Assembly: GCA_016936575.1 (NCBI GenBank)
Contig: JAFGXQ010000125.1
Coordinates: 1 to 64,000, forward strand
Reading direction: 5' to 3'
DNA: 64,000 nt
DNA from: Deltaproteobacteria bacterium
GTDB taxonomy: Bacteria > Myxococcota_A > Polyangia > JAAYKL01
The translations under genes were made by a program, and so were the position numbers. The first letter of the stretch is position 1, and each line of letters opens with the position of its first letter. Below are positions 26,637 through 35,378 of the stretch, in pieces. Below the pieces are notes generated by a model. That model ran no database searches. It worked only from the letters and a program-made list of their open reading frames with translations, and had not been told where the DNA came from.

Positions 26637-27563
26637 ATGAAACATCTAAATCAATATTTATGGGTGCTGTGGCTGATGTTCGGTGTGTGGGCCTGTTCCA
26701 GCGATAAGGCGCAGATGGAACTCGTGTATTCGCCTAAGAACGCGACGATCACCATCGACGGATACAGCCCTGATTCCTATCAATCGCCCCATGTGTTCGA
26801 TTTTTACAAACCCGGTGAATACACCCTGAAACTGTCTGCTCCGGGATACGAGGCGATCACCATGCGGATTAACGTGCGAGCCGGAGAAACACTCAAACAG
26901 GAAATTCACCTGGTGAAAGCCGCACCAACCGATGAGCCCCCGAATGTGATCGCCACGTCTCCAGCCGATGAACCGACCGCTTCGGAACCACCCGCGGTGC
27001 CGTCCCCCGGTCCAAATGCCATGGATTTTCGTCTGCTGGTAGAATCAACGCCGTCTGACGCGCAGGTGCTTCTGCGCACTACCCAGCTTAATTCCGTGAT
27101 GGTGTTGAAGACGCCCCTGTCACAATTGCTTCGGCGTCATGTGCCATGGCAGGTGGAAGTTCGCAAGGAAGGGTACATTCCGGTGATACGCACAGTTGTG
27201 GGACCGGCCTCTCAAAATGAGGTTCATCTGAACATCGCGTTGCAACCCCATACCGGCAGCACTTCCCCCGCCGTCAACTCGCCCGCACCTCCCGGCCAAA
27301 CCGCAATCGCAGTAGATCCACCCCCGGAGGAACCGGCGCTCGGGATTCCCGAGCCGGCCAAAGGGTGGTTGTCTGTACAGACCGTTCCCTGGACCGTAGT
27401 GTCGGTGAACGGAAAGGTGATTGGCAACACTCCGATTCTCAACCACGAACTCCGCCCGAGAAGTTACAAAATTCTGATGGAAAATCGCGATTTATCCAAA
27501 CGAAAGGTGCAAACTATCACCATCGTGGCCGGCGAACACGTTCGGCTGGACCAGGAATTGTAG
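26637..27563 (+). CDS. PEGA-domain lipoprotein
   Basis: A 308-residue lipoprotein with lipobox Gly-Val-Trp-Ala-Cys (Cys about 20). It has three PEGA-like beta-sandwich units (about 28-95, 130-205, 242-308), each with an x-V/I-x-V/I-D/N-G and P-G-x-Y/H-x-L pattern, separated by Pro/Ala/Glu-rich linkers. PEGA domains are found in surface or periplasmic proteins and are thought to bind cell-wall or ligand surfaces. GAGGAAAA precedes the ATG. It lies 59 bases after the exonuclease gene but is probably unrelated to it. Confidence 0.75.
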   Translation: MKHLNQYLWVLWLMFGVWACSSDKAQMELVYSPKNATITIDGYSPDSYQSPHVFDFYKPGEYTLKLSAPGYEAITMRINVRAGETLKQEIHLVKAAPTDEPPNVIATSPADEPTASEPPAVPSPGPNAMDFRLLVESTPSDAQVLLRTTQLNSVMVLKTPLSQLLRRHVPWQVEVRKEGYIPVIRTVVGPASQNEVHLNIALQPHTGSTSPAVNSPAPPGQTAIAVDPPPEEPALGIPEPAKGWLSVQTVPWTVVSVNGKVIGNTPILNHELRPRSYKILMENRDLSKRKVQTITIVAGEHVRLDQEL

Positions 27564-27574
27564 CCTTTTTTTTT
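27544..27574 (+). terminator. Weak Rho-independent terminator after the PEGA gene
   Basis: GGCT...AGCC (27544-27547 with 27562-27565) followed by nine T residues. The stem is only four pairs with a possible extension, so strength is uncertain, but it separates this gene from the dksA promoter. Confidence 0.35.
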
Positions 27575-27691
27575 GCAGCGGCCTGGTTCGCATTTCCCAA
27601 AATAAATAAGGAATTCGGCGGCTTTCGTGCAGCAAGCCCTTGCAGGGCGGGCATTAATAGCGTAAATTATAAAGATTCACGCTGGTTGAGC

Positions 27692-27720
27692 TTGACACTG
27701 CGGTTATTGCTCATTATGCT
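27692..27720 (+). promoter_or_regulatory. dksA: Near-consensus sigma70 promoter of dksA
   Basis: TTGACA, 17 bases, TATGCT. The expected start near 27727 gives a leader of about 38 bases before the ATG at 27765. Confidence 0.6.
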
Positions 27721-27764
27721 CCCTTCGCCCTTTTTGGGGCTGAATGCTGATTTGGGAAAACAAC

Positions 27765-28130
27765 ATGAAGAAAAAAGAACTAGAGAAATTCAAAAAGATT
27801 CTCATTGAGAAAAAAGAGAAAATTCTCGGCAATGCGGTTCACACGTTGTCAGACGACATGACACTCGATGTGGCGGATTTGCCCGATGAAATGGATTTAG
27901 CATCCAGCGAATATCTTCAGTCGTTCCAGTTTCGACTTCGCGGTCGTGAACGCACATTTTTAAATAAAATTGATGACGCACTGAAAAAAATCGAAACCGG
28001 TGAATTCGGTATTTGTGAGCACTGCGACGAGAAAATCAACACCAAGCGGCTGGAAGCACGCCCCGAAACCACCATGTGCATCAAGTGCAAAGAGGAACAG
28101 GAACAGGAAGAAAAACAGTTCGGTGAATAA
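27765..28130 (+). CDS. dksA: DksA/TraR-family C4 zinc-finger RNA polymerase regulator
   Basis: A 121-residue protein: an N-terminal coiled coil (about 1-75), then a C4 zinc finger with Cys-Glu-His-Cys and Cys-Ile-Lys-Cys. It contains the acidic DLPDEMDLAS segment used at the RNA polymerase secondary channel. DksA proteins work with ppGpp to redirect transcription during starvation. The ATG at 27765 (KKKELEKFKK) is chosen because it matches the usual family start and follows a GGGA; an ATG at 27744 would add seven residues. It has its own strong promoter and precedes the DTW gene by 26 bases. Confidence 0.9.
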   Translation: MKKKELEKFKKILIEKKEKILGNAVHTLSDDMTLDVADLPDEMDLASSEYLQSFQFRLRGRERTFLNKIDDALKKIETGEFGICEHCDEKINTKRLEARPETTMCIKCKEEQEQEEKQFGE

Positions 28131-28156
28131 CCGAAGTCGCTTTTTTCCTCTCCACC

Positions 28157-29335
28157 ATGTGCACTTCTGATGAAGCTCATCGAACAATCTGTTATCGCTG
28201 TTTCAAACCGACCGTAGTCTGTATCTGCGAAACGATTGTACCGATTCCCAATCGCACGCGAATAGATATATTGCAGCATCCCGCCGAGCGAAATCATCCA
28301 ATCGGCACTGCTCGGTTTGCCGAATTGGGATTGCAGAATGTGAGTTTGAAAATCGCATATCCGGACGAAACCGGCGCGCTCACCTGCTCGGTTCCGACGT
28401 TGAAAAATGTCGGACTGTTGTATCCGTCTCCCCAGGCAACATTGTTGTCGCCCGACCTACCGGAGGACAAGCGCCCCGAAACGCTGCTTGTGCTCGATGG
28501 AACCTGGTTCACTGCGCACAAACTGTACAAAGGAAATCGATGGCTTTCACAAATTCCGCATTTCACATTGCAACCGAGTTCTCCCAGCCGGTATCGCATT
28601 CGGCAGGAACCCTCGGAACATTGCATCTCCACCCTGGAGGCAATTGTGGAAGCGTTGCGCATTCTGGAACCGCAGACCGATTTTTCTTCTTTGATTCACG
28701 CGTTTGACGCCATGATCGATCGTCAGTTGGTGTATATCCAATCGGGTCGGGGCCGTTCACGATATAAGCGCCCCCGCAAACGGGCGCAGCGATGTGTGCC
28801 GAAATATCTGGTGGAGCGGTTTAACCATGTAGTGGTGGTGTACACCGAAAACATTCGCGTCGAAGAATTCGGTCGGGTACTGGTGTCGTGCTGTGCCGTG
28901 CGAATGGGTGATGGACAGACGTTTGAATCGTTTGTGCAGGTTCCGGCGCACGTGGCGAATCGGCTTCCGGAGCTGGAGCCCAGCGACATACTGGAACCCC
29001 ACAGCCGTCTTGGGGTACCAAAAGAACAATTCATCGCGTCGTGGCGACAGTTTCTGCGCGATGACGACGTGCTGTGCGCGTGGAACAAAGGCACGCTGAA
29101 AAGTCTGTTTCAGCTGGCGGGGCCGCCGTCCCATCCGTATCTGTATTTGAAAGCGGCGTATGGAAACACTGTAAAAGAAAAGTTCGGCACCCTTGAAGAG
29201 GTTATCGAAGATATACATGAAACGCCTGTGCCTATGCCGTTTTTCGGCCGCGCGAAACAGCGCATGGGAAACGCCGTAGCGGTCGCCAGATACCTTCATC
29301 ACTACACCCCACCCAAGACAACGCGAACAGTGTAG
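28157..29335 (+). CDS. DTW-domain tRNA aminocarboxypropyltransferase fused to degenerate exonuclease-like domain
   Basis: A 392-residue protein. Residues about 1-200 are a DTW domain: zinc-binding C-x2-C...C-x-C (CYRCFKPTVVCIC) and the Asp-Gly-Thr-Trp signature near 115. DTW proteins transfer an aminocarboxypropyl group from S-adenosylmethionine to uridine in tRNA. About 220-385 looks like a DEDDh exonuclease fold (CAWNKGTL, LYLK, GRAKQRMGNAVAVARYL), but the acidic ligands are replaced, so it is probably an inactive RNA-binding module. It follows dksA closely and may be co-transcribed. The C-terminal assignment is my own pattern match. Confidence 0.75.
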   Translation: MCTSDEAHRTICYRCFKPTVVCICETIVPIPNRTRIDILQHPAERNHPIGTARFAELGLQNVSLKIAYPDETGALTCSVPTLKNVGLLYPSPQATLLSPDLPEDKRPETLLVLDGTWFTAHKLYKGNRWLSQIPHFTLQPSSPSRYRIRQEPSEHCISTLEAIVEALRILEPQTDFSSLIHAFDAMIDRQLVYIQSGRGRSRYKRPRKRAQRCVPKYLVERFNHVVVVYTENIRVEEFGRVLVSCCAVRMGDGQTFESFVQVPAHVANRLPELEPSDILEPHSRLGVPKEQFIASWRQFLRDDDVLCAWNKGTLKSLFQLAGPPSHPYLYLKAAYGNTVKEKFGTLEEVIEDIHETPVPMPFFGRAKQRMGNAVAVARYLHHYTPPKTTRTV

Positions 29336-29383
29336 AATTCGTACGCGTCGCATCAAGCGACGGTTACCCGTTGCAAATTCAAA

Positions 29384-29884
29384 TCATGAATCTGCTGCCG
29401 CGGATTTTATTGCTTCGAGGTATTGATGAAAGGGAATGCGGGACGCGGGGTGGCGCAGGGTGGGGTCCAGTTCAAGAAGGCTGGTCAGCACAAAGTCCCG
29501 GTGAATCAGTTGGGGATGGGGGATGATTAGATGGTCGCTTTCAATAATGCGATCGCCGAACAGCAGAATATCGATGTCAATTGTGCGGGGCCCCCACCGC
29601 TCTGAGGGTGTCCGCCCCAGTGCGTGTTCCATGTGTTTGATGCGCTGCAACAGGTGGTTGGGCGACAGCGTGGTGAAAACCACTGCGACCACATTCAGAA
29701 AATCGGGTTGGGGCACGCCGCCCCACGGAGGGGTTTCCAGCAGGGTGGACACATTGCACACGTCAATATCATGGGTGTTCCTCATTGCCTGCAGCGCCGC
29801 TTCAATATTTTTTTCTCGATTTCCCAGGTTGGTTCCCAGTCCGAGGAAGATGGGTTCATGGAGGGTGGCGGGCGTATCCATCAT
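29384..29884 (-). CDS. folK: 2-amino-4-hydroxy-6-hydroxymethyldihydropteridine pyrophosphokinase
   Basis: A 166-residue HPPK of standard length. It transfers pyrophosphate from ATP to 6-hydroxymethyl-7,8-dihydropterin in folate synthesis. The opening FLGLGTNLGNRE, the LETPPWGG loop, the signature GPRTIDIDILLFG and IPHPQLIHRDFVL are all present, including the metal-binding aspartates. No other folate gene is nearby. It lies 20 bases downstream of the TPR/barrel gene on the same strand, so it may be read from that promoter. Confidence 0.95.
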   Translation of the reverse strand: MMDTPATLHEPIFLGLGTNLGNREKNIEAALQAMRNTHDIDVCNVSTLLETPPWGGVPQPDFLNVVAVVFTTLSPNHLLQRIKHMEHALGRTPSERWGPRTIDIDILLFGDRIIESDHLIIPHPQLIHRDFVLTSLLELDPTLRHPASRIPFHQYLEAIKSAAADS

Positions 29885-29903
29885 CGGCAGTGGAATATAG
29901 CGG

Positions 29904-30914
29904 TCAGAATGTGTAGGTAATGCCGAGACGGGGGCCGACAGAGAGCAGAATGCTTTTTTCCCAGTCGTCGTTTGTCGGTTTCACCACAAACGCCGGTCCG
30001 CCTTCAACCACCGCGGTTAAGTTGATTTCCAGTTTTTGAGTAACCATGATGTTCATACCCACCCGAATATCGAATGCAACCCACGTGGCGCGTTTGGTCA
30101 TTCCTTCCCGCTTGATGGAAGATGGAATAGCCAGAATGTTGGTGAGCAATGAGGTGCGAGTATTGAACTGTTTTTTCATCGTTACTCCTAAACCCGCGCC
30201 GATGTGACTTCTAGGGTCGCGATTAATGTATGGCCTGTCCCCTTCAATATAAGAACCAATCAGCACAACGCCGGTAATGGCAAACCAGCTGTTCATATAA
30301 AAATGCAATAACAAATCAATCGCAAAATAGTTTCGTTTGGCAGGCTCTTCACCTGCGTCGGTTACCCCGGTGTCCGGGTTTAAAATTGTAAACGCCGGCC
30401 CCATGGCCAGTTCCAGAGCAATTCGATCGAGTCGCCCTTCTTTTTTCTTTTTTTTCTGGTGCGACCAGCCGTCATCGTCGCCGTCATCGTCGCCGTCATC
30501 GTCATCATCGCTGTCGTCATCGCCGTCTGTATCATCGGAACCACCGCCGGAAGCACCTTTCAGCTGGGCGATTTTGACTTTGACTTCCGCCGCGTCCTCC
30601 CCGTCCGATATTTTCAGGTACATTTCGTAGTGCGTAATCGCCTGCTCGGTATCACCCTGTTCTTCGTAACACTTGGCGATGTTATAGAGTATCTCGGGCG
30701 ACCCAGTGATGTCATACGAAATGCGAAAGTGTTCAATTGCCAACAAATACTCGCCTTGAGAAAACCGGGCTTGTCCCTTCTGAAAATGAATCAGTGCTTC
30801 CTGTTTTTTTTCCTCCGATAACGAGGAATCCTCCCCGCTGTTATCCGCGGCGGCGTAGAGTGAAAAAAATGTAACGAGAATTAGAACCCAAACGCTTTGC
30901 TGAAAAAAAGTCAT
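29904..30914 (-). CDS. TPR protein with Asp-rich linker and predicted beta-barrel domain
   Basis: A 336-residue exported protein from the ATG at 30914 (GGGG about ten bases upstream). After the signal peptide, two TPR units (about 35-110) include the YNIAKCYEEQGDTEQAI motif. A run of Asp/Gly follows (about 125-150), then a Lys patch. The C-terminal 180 residues alternate hydrophobic and polar residues and end in Gly-Ile-Thr-Tyr-Thr-Phe, a terminal aromatic typical of outer-membrane barrel proteins. It probably sits in the outer membrane with its TPRs in the periplasm. Function unknown. Confidence 0.65.
   Translation of the reverse strand: MTFFQQSVWVLILVTFFSLYAAADNSGEDSSLSEEKKQEALIHFQKGQARFSQGEYLLAIEHFRISYDITGSPEILYNIAKCYEEQGDTEQAITHYEMYLKISDGEDAAEVKVKIAQLKGASGGGSDDTDGDDDSDDDDDGDDDGDDDGWSHQKKKKKEGRLDRIALELAMGPAFTILNPDTGVTDAGEEPAKRNYFAIDLLLHFYMNSWFAITGVVLIGSYIEGDRPYINRDPRSHIGAGLGVTMKKQFNTRTSLLTNILAIPSSIKREGMTKRATWVAFDIRVGMNIMVTQKLEINLTAVVEGGPAFVVKPTNDDWEKSILLSVGPRLGITYTF
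30462..30530 (-). repeat. GAC/GAT-rich tandem repeat encoding poly-Asp linker
   Basis: Nine-base units (plus sense CGTCATCGTCGC) encode alternating Asp and Gly. This is a third acidic linker tract in the window and could vary in length without a frameshift. Confidence 0.55.
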
Positions 30915-30932
30915 CGATACGAACCCCAAATC

Positions 30933-30956
30933 GTTTCGGGCGAAACTGCCCGAAAC
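30933..30956 (-). terminator. 9-bp perfect hairpin between CBM9 lipoprotein and TPR/barrel genes
   Basis: GTTTCGGGC-6 bases-GCCCGAAAC. It lies 13 bases past the stop of the upstream gene and about 20 bases before the next start; only GATTT follows. It may be a weak terminator, attenuator or RNA-stability element. Confidence 0.45.
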
Positions 30957-30968
30957 CCGTCTTGTGAG

Positions 30969-32216
30969 CTATTTTGTAAACGTGAGTTTCCCCATCCTAT
31001 CCAGTGCGTGAAAATCTCCGCGCATAGGTGGCGACCATCCACTATATTCGGTAACTTGAGCGTTTTTGTCTATGCGAAAAAAATTGGCTGAAAAAGTATC
31101 GCCTGCAACGAGAACAGTACCGTCTGATTTGGGAACCGACGAAAGGGGAATGGCCATTTCAACGGACCAACCGGTATCGCTGTCGCTGCTGTCATTAACC
31201 ATTCCATTGGGAGTGACGGCAATTTGAACGTTGCTGTCCCACTGGACATCGCCTTCGCGATACGTACGATATGATGAATCAAAAATGATACCATTGGGGC
31301 TGACCTGAATTTCATAATATGTTTCTGATTCATCCGGACGGATGAACACGTCCAGCGCGTCGGCTTTCCACAGCTCCTCATCTTTCTGGGTAAACGGGCT
31401 GAGCAGTTCGGTATCTGTGGCGGTCATACCGATGAAAAGCGTTTTTTCGTTCCATAAAATCCGTACATCTGTGGGGGATTTCACCATACCGCCGTTCAAC
31501 GAATTTTTAAATCTATCCAACCGCTTGGCGGATTCCCAAACCAGATCATCCAGTTTACCGTCGATGCGCGGCGCAGTGGTGGTGTATGGAATATCGCTCG
31601 ATGACGAGATACGACTCATCATGGGGTTGGGAGCGTCTGTGGTAATCGTGACCACCGGCCCCTTGATGCGATTTTCCGCGTCCACCGGCCCGGAAATAAT
31701 GCTCATTCGATTGGGGCCGTACCACAATCCGGTGCGCAGCTCCATCACCGGCGACGTCCAGTTTTGCGGAATAATAATTCGCTCCATATCCTGAATGATT
31801 TCGCCGGGATTCCACATCTGCGGCTTATATGTGGAGCGCATGGGTCCCTGCGAGTTCGCACTTTGGACAAGATTTCCGTCGTTGTCGATCATATGGGTGA
31901 AGAACTCCCAGGTGCCCGATATTTTAGAAAGTGACTTCCAGTACCAAGTGATGGTGATGGCTTGTCCGGGGGCAAATGTATCAGAATTGATACTATATCC
32001 GAGTAAAATCGCCTTTTTTTCAAGATTGGCATCCACTCGCTGAATGTTCGGCGGCAGCTGTTTAATTACGAACCGACTGCCGTCCACCGATGCCGGAGCG
32101 GCTGTTTTCTTATCGAGCACAATCTCTTTTTTCTCTGACTCCCCGTCACCCGGCTGGCCACAGGCCGCCACGGTCAATCCACAGAACAGCACCCACATCG
32201 CAATTGATTTTTTCAT
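30969..32216 (-). CDS. Lipoprotein with CBM9/DOMON-like carbohydrate-binding domain
   Basis: A 415-residue lipoprotein with lipobox Thr-Val-Ala-Ala-Cys (Cys 19). The N-terminal part (about 60-200) is a beta-sandwich of unknown type (LLGYSINSDTFAPGQAITITWYW). The C-terminal part (about 215-415) matches the CBM9/DOMON pattern: APRIDGKLDDLVWESA opening, VRILWNEKTLFIGMTATD, DALDVFIRPDE, and the closing GWSVEMAIPLSS segment. Such domains bind reducing-end sugars or heme. GGGGAGG lies before the ATG. It is separated from ffh by 26 bases but is probably only partly co-transcribed. Confidence 0.75.
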   Translation of the reverse strand: MKKSIAMWVLFCGLTVAACGQPGDGESEKKEIVLDKKTAAPASVDGSRFVIKQLPPNIQRVDANLEKKAILLGYSINSDTFAPGQAITITWYWKSLSKISGTWEFFTHMIDNDGNLVQSANSQGPMRSTYKPQMWNPGEIIQDMERIIIPQNWTSPVMELRTGLWYGPNRMSIISGPVDAENRIKGPVVTITTDAPNPMMSRISSSSDIPYTTTAPRIDGKLDDLVWESAKRLDRFKNSLNGGMVKSPTDVRILWNEKTLFIGMTATDTELLSPFTQKDEELWKADALDVFIRPDESETYYEIQVSPNGIIFDSSYRTYREGDVQWDSNVQIAVTPNGMVNDSSDSDTGWSVEMAIPLSSVPKSDGTVLVAGDTFSANFFRIDKNAQVTEYSGWSPPMRGDFHALDRMGKLTFTK

Positions 32217-32242
32217 TGTCGCCTCCCCGATATGTTGAACGC

Positions 32243-33847
32243 TCAGCGTTTTTTACGGCCTTTTTTGCGCGCTTGTTTGGCGCTTTTGCGTTTCTGTTTG
32301 CTTTTCACTTTTTCTTTGCCGCTTTGCGTTTTTCTGGTGCCCGGACTGCCGGCCACGGCGGACTGCAGCATTTCATCGGTAAAATTTCCCATTCCGGGAA
32401 GGCCGGGCATACCGGGCATACCGGGCATACCGGGCATGCCGCCGCCCATCGCGTTTTTCATCTGCTTGGCCATCGCCATTTGTTTCATGCCGGGAATCTT
32501 CGACAGCATCCCCGCCTGTTTTCCGAGCGCGCCCATCATGTCGCGAACGCCTTTGAAGCGTTCCAGCAGACCCTCCACATCTTTCACATTGCGGCCGCAT
32601 CCTTTGGCCACGCGCGCTACTCGGGTGGGTTGCTTCTCGAACAGACTCACATCAATTCGCTCTTTTTGGGTCATGGATTGAATCATCGACTCAATTTTCA
32701 CCAGCTCGGTGCCATCCATGTTCTTCACTTCGTCGGGCATGCCGTCCTGAAAGAAGGGCAGTTTTTCCATCAGGTCAGTCAGCGACCCCATTTTTTTAAT
32801 CATTTGCATCTGTTCCAGAAAGTCCAGCATGGTGAACTGACCGCGAAGCATGCGCTGAGCGTCTTTTTCAGCCTTTTCTGCATCTACCACCTGTTCGAAA
32901 TCCTTGACCAGACCGACCACGTCCCCCATGCCCAGAATACGGGACGCCAACCCCTCCGGACGAAACTCTTCGAGCTTGTCCATGGATTCTCCCATACCCA
33001 GATACTTGATGGGGGCGCCGGTGGCTTCCTTGATGGAAATCGCCGCACCGCCGCGGGCATCGCCGTCGAGTTTGGTGAGCACCACCCCCGACAGGGTCAA
33101 CCGCTCGTGAAATTCTTTAGCGGTGATCACCGCGTCCTGACCGATCATCGCATCCGCTACCAGGAAAATGTTTTTGGGTTTGACTTCCCGTTTGATGTCC
33201 TGAAGCTCCGACATCAGTGTATCATCCACGGTCTGACGCCCGGCGGTATCGAACAGCACGATGTCGCACTTCTTTTCCCGCGCTTCGACCATAGCCGCTT
33301 TACAGATGGCGACCACATCTTTGCTATGAAAGTCGGCGTACACAGGCACATTCAGACGGCCGGCCAGCACCTGAAGCTGCTCAATCGCCGCCGGTCGATA
33401 AATATCGGCCGCGCAAAGAAGCGGTTTATGCCCTTTTTTAACTAATAGATTCGCGAGTTTACCGGTCGTTGTGGTTTTACCCACACCGTTCAGTCCCACC
33501 ATCATAATACCTGTGGGCACATTTCCAGAGGCCATTTCGAGGTCTGTATTCACCGGTCCCATCATGGAGACCAGTTCGTCCTCACAGATTTTCACAAACG
33601 CGTCAGAGGCCGAAATGCGAACCCGTTTTCCGGCTTTTGACTTGGCTGAAATTTGAACCACCTCCCCCAGGGCTTTATCCTTCACCCGGGAGAGAAAATT
33701 TTTGGTCAGTTTTAAATCTACATCGGCTTCCAATAAAGAAAGCCGAATATCGCGCAATGACGCATCAATAACTGATTCATCAATTTCAATTTCGCCACGC
33801 AGACGTTGTCGGGCTTTACTAAATCCCTTTTGAAGTGTTTCGAACAT
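32243..33847 (-). CDS. ffh: Signal recognition particle protein Ffh
   Basis: A 534-residue SRP54 GTPase from the ATG at 33847 (MFETLQKGF, GGAG 11 bases upstream); an upstream in-frame extension is not needed. N domain about 1-90, G domain about 95-295 with GLNGVGKTTTTGK, DTAGR, TKLDGDARGG, and the methionine-rich M domain about 330-480 that binds 4.5S RNA and signal peptides. It targets membrane proteins and Sec substrates to FtsY and SecYEG. The tail is longer than in E. coli (453 residues): a (Pro-Gly-Met) repeat and a very Lys/Arg-rich end of about 35 residues. Confidence 0.97.
   Translation of the reverse strand: MFETLQKGFSKARQRLRGEIEIDESVIDASLRDIRLSLLEADVDLKLTKNFLSRVKDKALGEVVQISAKSKAGKRVRISASDAFVKICEDELVSMMGPVNTDLEMASGNVPTGIMMVGLNGVGKTTTTGKLANLLVKKGHKPLLCAADIYRPAAIEQLQVLAGRLNVPVYADFHSKDVVAICKAAMVEAREKKCDIVLFDTAGRQTVDDTLMSELQDIKREVKPKNIFLVADAMIGQDAVITAKEFHERLTLSGVVLTKLDGDARGGAAISIKEATGAPIKYLGMGESMDKLEEFRPEGLASRILGMGDVVGLVKDFEQVVDAEKAEKDAQRMLRGQFTMLDFLEQMQMIKKMGSLTDLMEKLPFFQDGMPDEVKNMDGTELVKIESMIQSMTQKERIDVSLFEKQPTRVARVAKGCGRNVKDVEGLLERFKGVRDMMGALGKQAGMLSKIPGMKQMAMAKQMKNAMGGGMPGMPGMPGMPGLPGMGNFTDEMLQSAVAGSPGTRKTQSGKEKVKSKQKRKSAKQARKKGRKKR
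32403..32438 (-). repeat. ffh: Four 9-bp repeats in the ffh tail
   Basis: Four units of CCGGGCATA/G (plus sense) encode Met-Pro-Gly repeats after the M domain. Confidence 0.75.
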
Positions 33848-34103
33848 CAGATACACAACTCCATTTATACACCAGGCTTTTGACGGGAAGCGCTGATTGC
33901 TTATCACACAAACGGGCTCCGCCATAGATTTTATTTAGAAATTAATAAAAACAACCGCTATAGGAAAATTTTTTCGGGAATAAATTCAATTTTGCGCAAA
34001 ATGATTAAAAAAATCGTAAAAAAATTTTTTTCCACCCATCTAAGCATCAGGAAACCACAACGGGTGCCATTGTAAAATTACATGCGCACCGGAAAAGGGC
34101 GGA

Positions 34104-35303
34104 ATGATGCAAAAATTGTTTACGAAGGGGTTATGGATTGCCGCAGTATCGATGGGAATAACGATGTTCGGGGCCTGCAGTGATGATGTGAAAGGCGCGA
34201 GCGGAAGCGATGGAAACGGAGACAGCGACAGCACACCGGCCGTCGATGAAGACAACGATGGGTATGGTCCACCGCAGGATTGTGACGACAACAACCCGGC
34301 GGTACATCCCGGTGCGACCGAAGATCAGAATAATGGAATCGATGATGACTGCGACGGACGGACGGATGAGGCTTTTGACTCCGACGATATTTGCGGTGAA
34401 GCCGAAGTGGATTTCACTTCGCAGACGCCGACGGTGTTGTTACTGATTGACCAATCCGGCAGCATGAACGAAGGGTTCCCAAGCAACAACGACCCCTGGC
34501 GCTGGGATGTGGTGAAAGAAGCATTGATCAATCCGGTGGACGGCATTGTGCTTCAGTTGGAGTCTGATGTGCGATTCGGGTTGTCTCTGTATACCAGCGA
34601 GGGTGGCGGCTCTGTTCCGGATGAATGTCCGATGTTGACAGACGTGGCCCCGGCATTGGACAACTACGACGCAATTTTTGACCCGTACGATGCAGCCGGC
34701 CTGGGTGTTGATACCCCGACCACCGAAAGTGTTGAAGCCGCCTCCGTCACGCTGCAGCAAATCACAGCGCCGGGACCGAAGGTAATCGTACTGGCCACGG
34801 ACGGTGATCCCGACACATGTGAAGACCCGGATGCCCATAACGCCCAAACCCAGGCTCTGGCCGAAGCGGCGGTGCGTGCGGCATATGAGGATCACGGAAT
34901 CTATACCTTTGTCATCAGCGTGGGGGATGATACCACCCCTGAGCATATGCAGCGGATGGCCAATGCCGGTCAGGGCGTTGCGGAAGACGGCGACGATGTT
35001 CAGTGGTGGCTGGCCAATGATTCGCAGGGGCTGGTGGATGCGTTCGACACCATTATCAACGGAGTACGCAGCTGTGTGATGGATTTAAGCGGCGAAATCG
35101 TTGAAGGCAAAGAGGGCTCCTGCGCGGTGAGCTATGTGAGCGACGGTGTGCCCACGCAACTGACCTACAACGATGAAAACGGCTGGCGCGCCAACAGTCT
35201 TACTCAGATTGAGCTGGTGGGAGACGCCTGCGAAGCCATCAAATCCGGCGCCGCTTCCGCCTCCGTGGCCTGCCCCTGCGACGCATACACCGTACCGGAA
35301 TAG
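34104..35303 (+). CDS. VWA-domain lipoprotein with MopE-type metal-binding motif
   Basis: A 399-residue lipoprotein (lipobox Met-Phe-Gly-Ala-Cys25). A MopE/thrombospondin-3-like motif (about 48-92) reads D-N-D-G-Y...DCDDNNPAV...NGIDDDCDG and probably binds calcium or copper. A von Willebrand A domain (about 105-325) has the complete MIDAS start Asp-Gln-Ser-Gly-Ser, a downstream Thr (DTPTTES) and ATDGDPD. Six or more cysteines in the last 60 residues suggest disulfides. It probably binds protein or surface ligands. AAGGGCGGA precedes twin ATGs (34104/34107). It is divergent from ffh over a 256-base AT-rich gap. Confidence 0.8.
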   Translation: MMQKLFTKGLWIAAVSMGITMFGACSDDVKGASGSDGNGDSDSTPAVDEDNDGYGPPQDCDDNNPAVHPGATEDQNNGIDDDCDGRTDEAFDSDDICGEAEVDFTSQTPTVLLLIDQSGSMNEGFPSNNDPWRWDVVKEALINPVDGIVLQLESDVRFGLSLYTSEGGGSVPDECPMLTDVAPALDNYDAIFDPYDAAGLGVDTPTTESVEAASVTLQQITAPGPKVIVLATDGDPDTCEDPDAHNAQTQALAEAAVRAAYEDHGIYTFVISVGDDTTPEHMQRMANAGQGVAEDGDDVQWWLANDSQGLVDAFDTIINGVRSCVMDLSGEIVEGKEGSCAVSYVSDGVPTQLTYNDENGWRANSLTQIELVGDACEAIKSGAASASVACPCDAYTVPE

Positions 35304-35378
35304 AACTTCTCCCCTTCACATTTCGAAAAGCGTGCCTACAACAACAGAGTGTTAAGAACAATTCGATTGGAGGTACCT

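Noticed and set aside
32090-33445. 451-codon plus-strand open frame with His-Thr-Gly repeats
   Set aside because: Exact complement of ffh, whose G- and M-domain motifs are unambiguous; the repeats are the antisense of Pro-Gly-Met codons.
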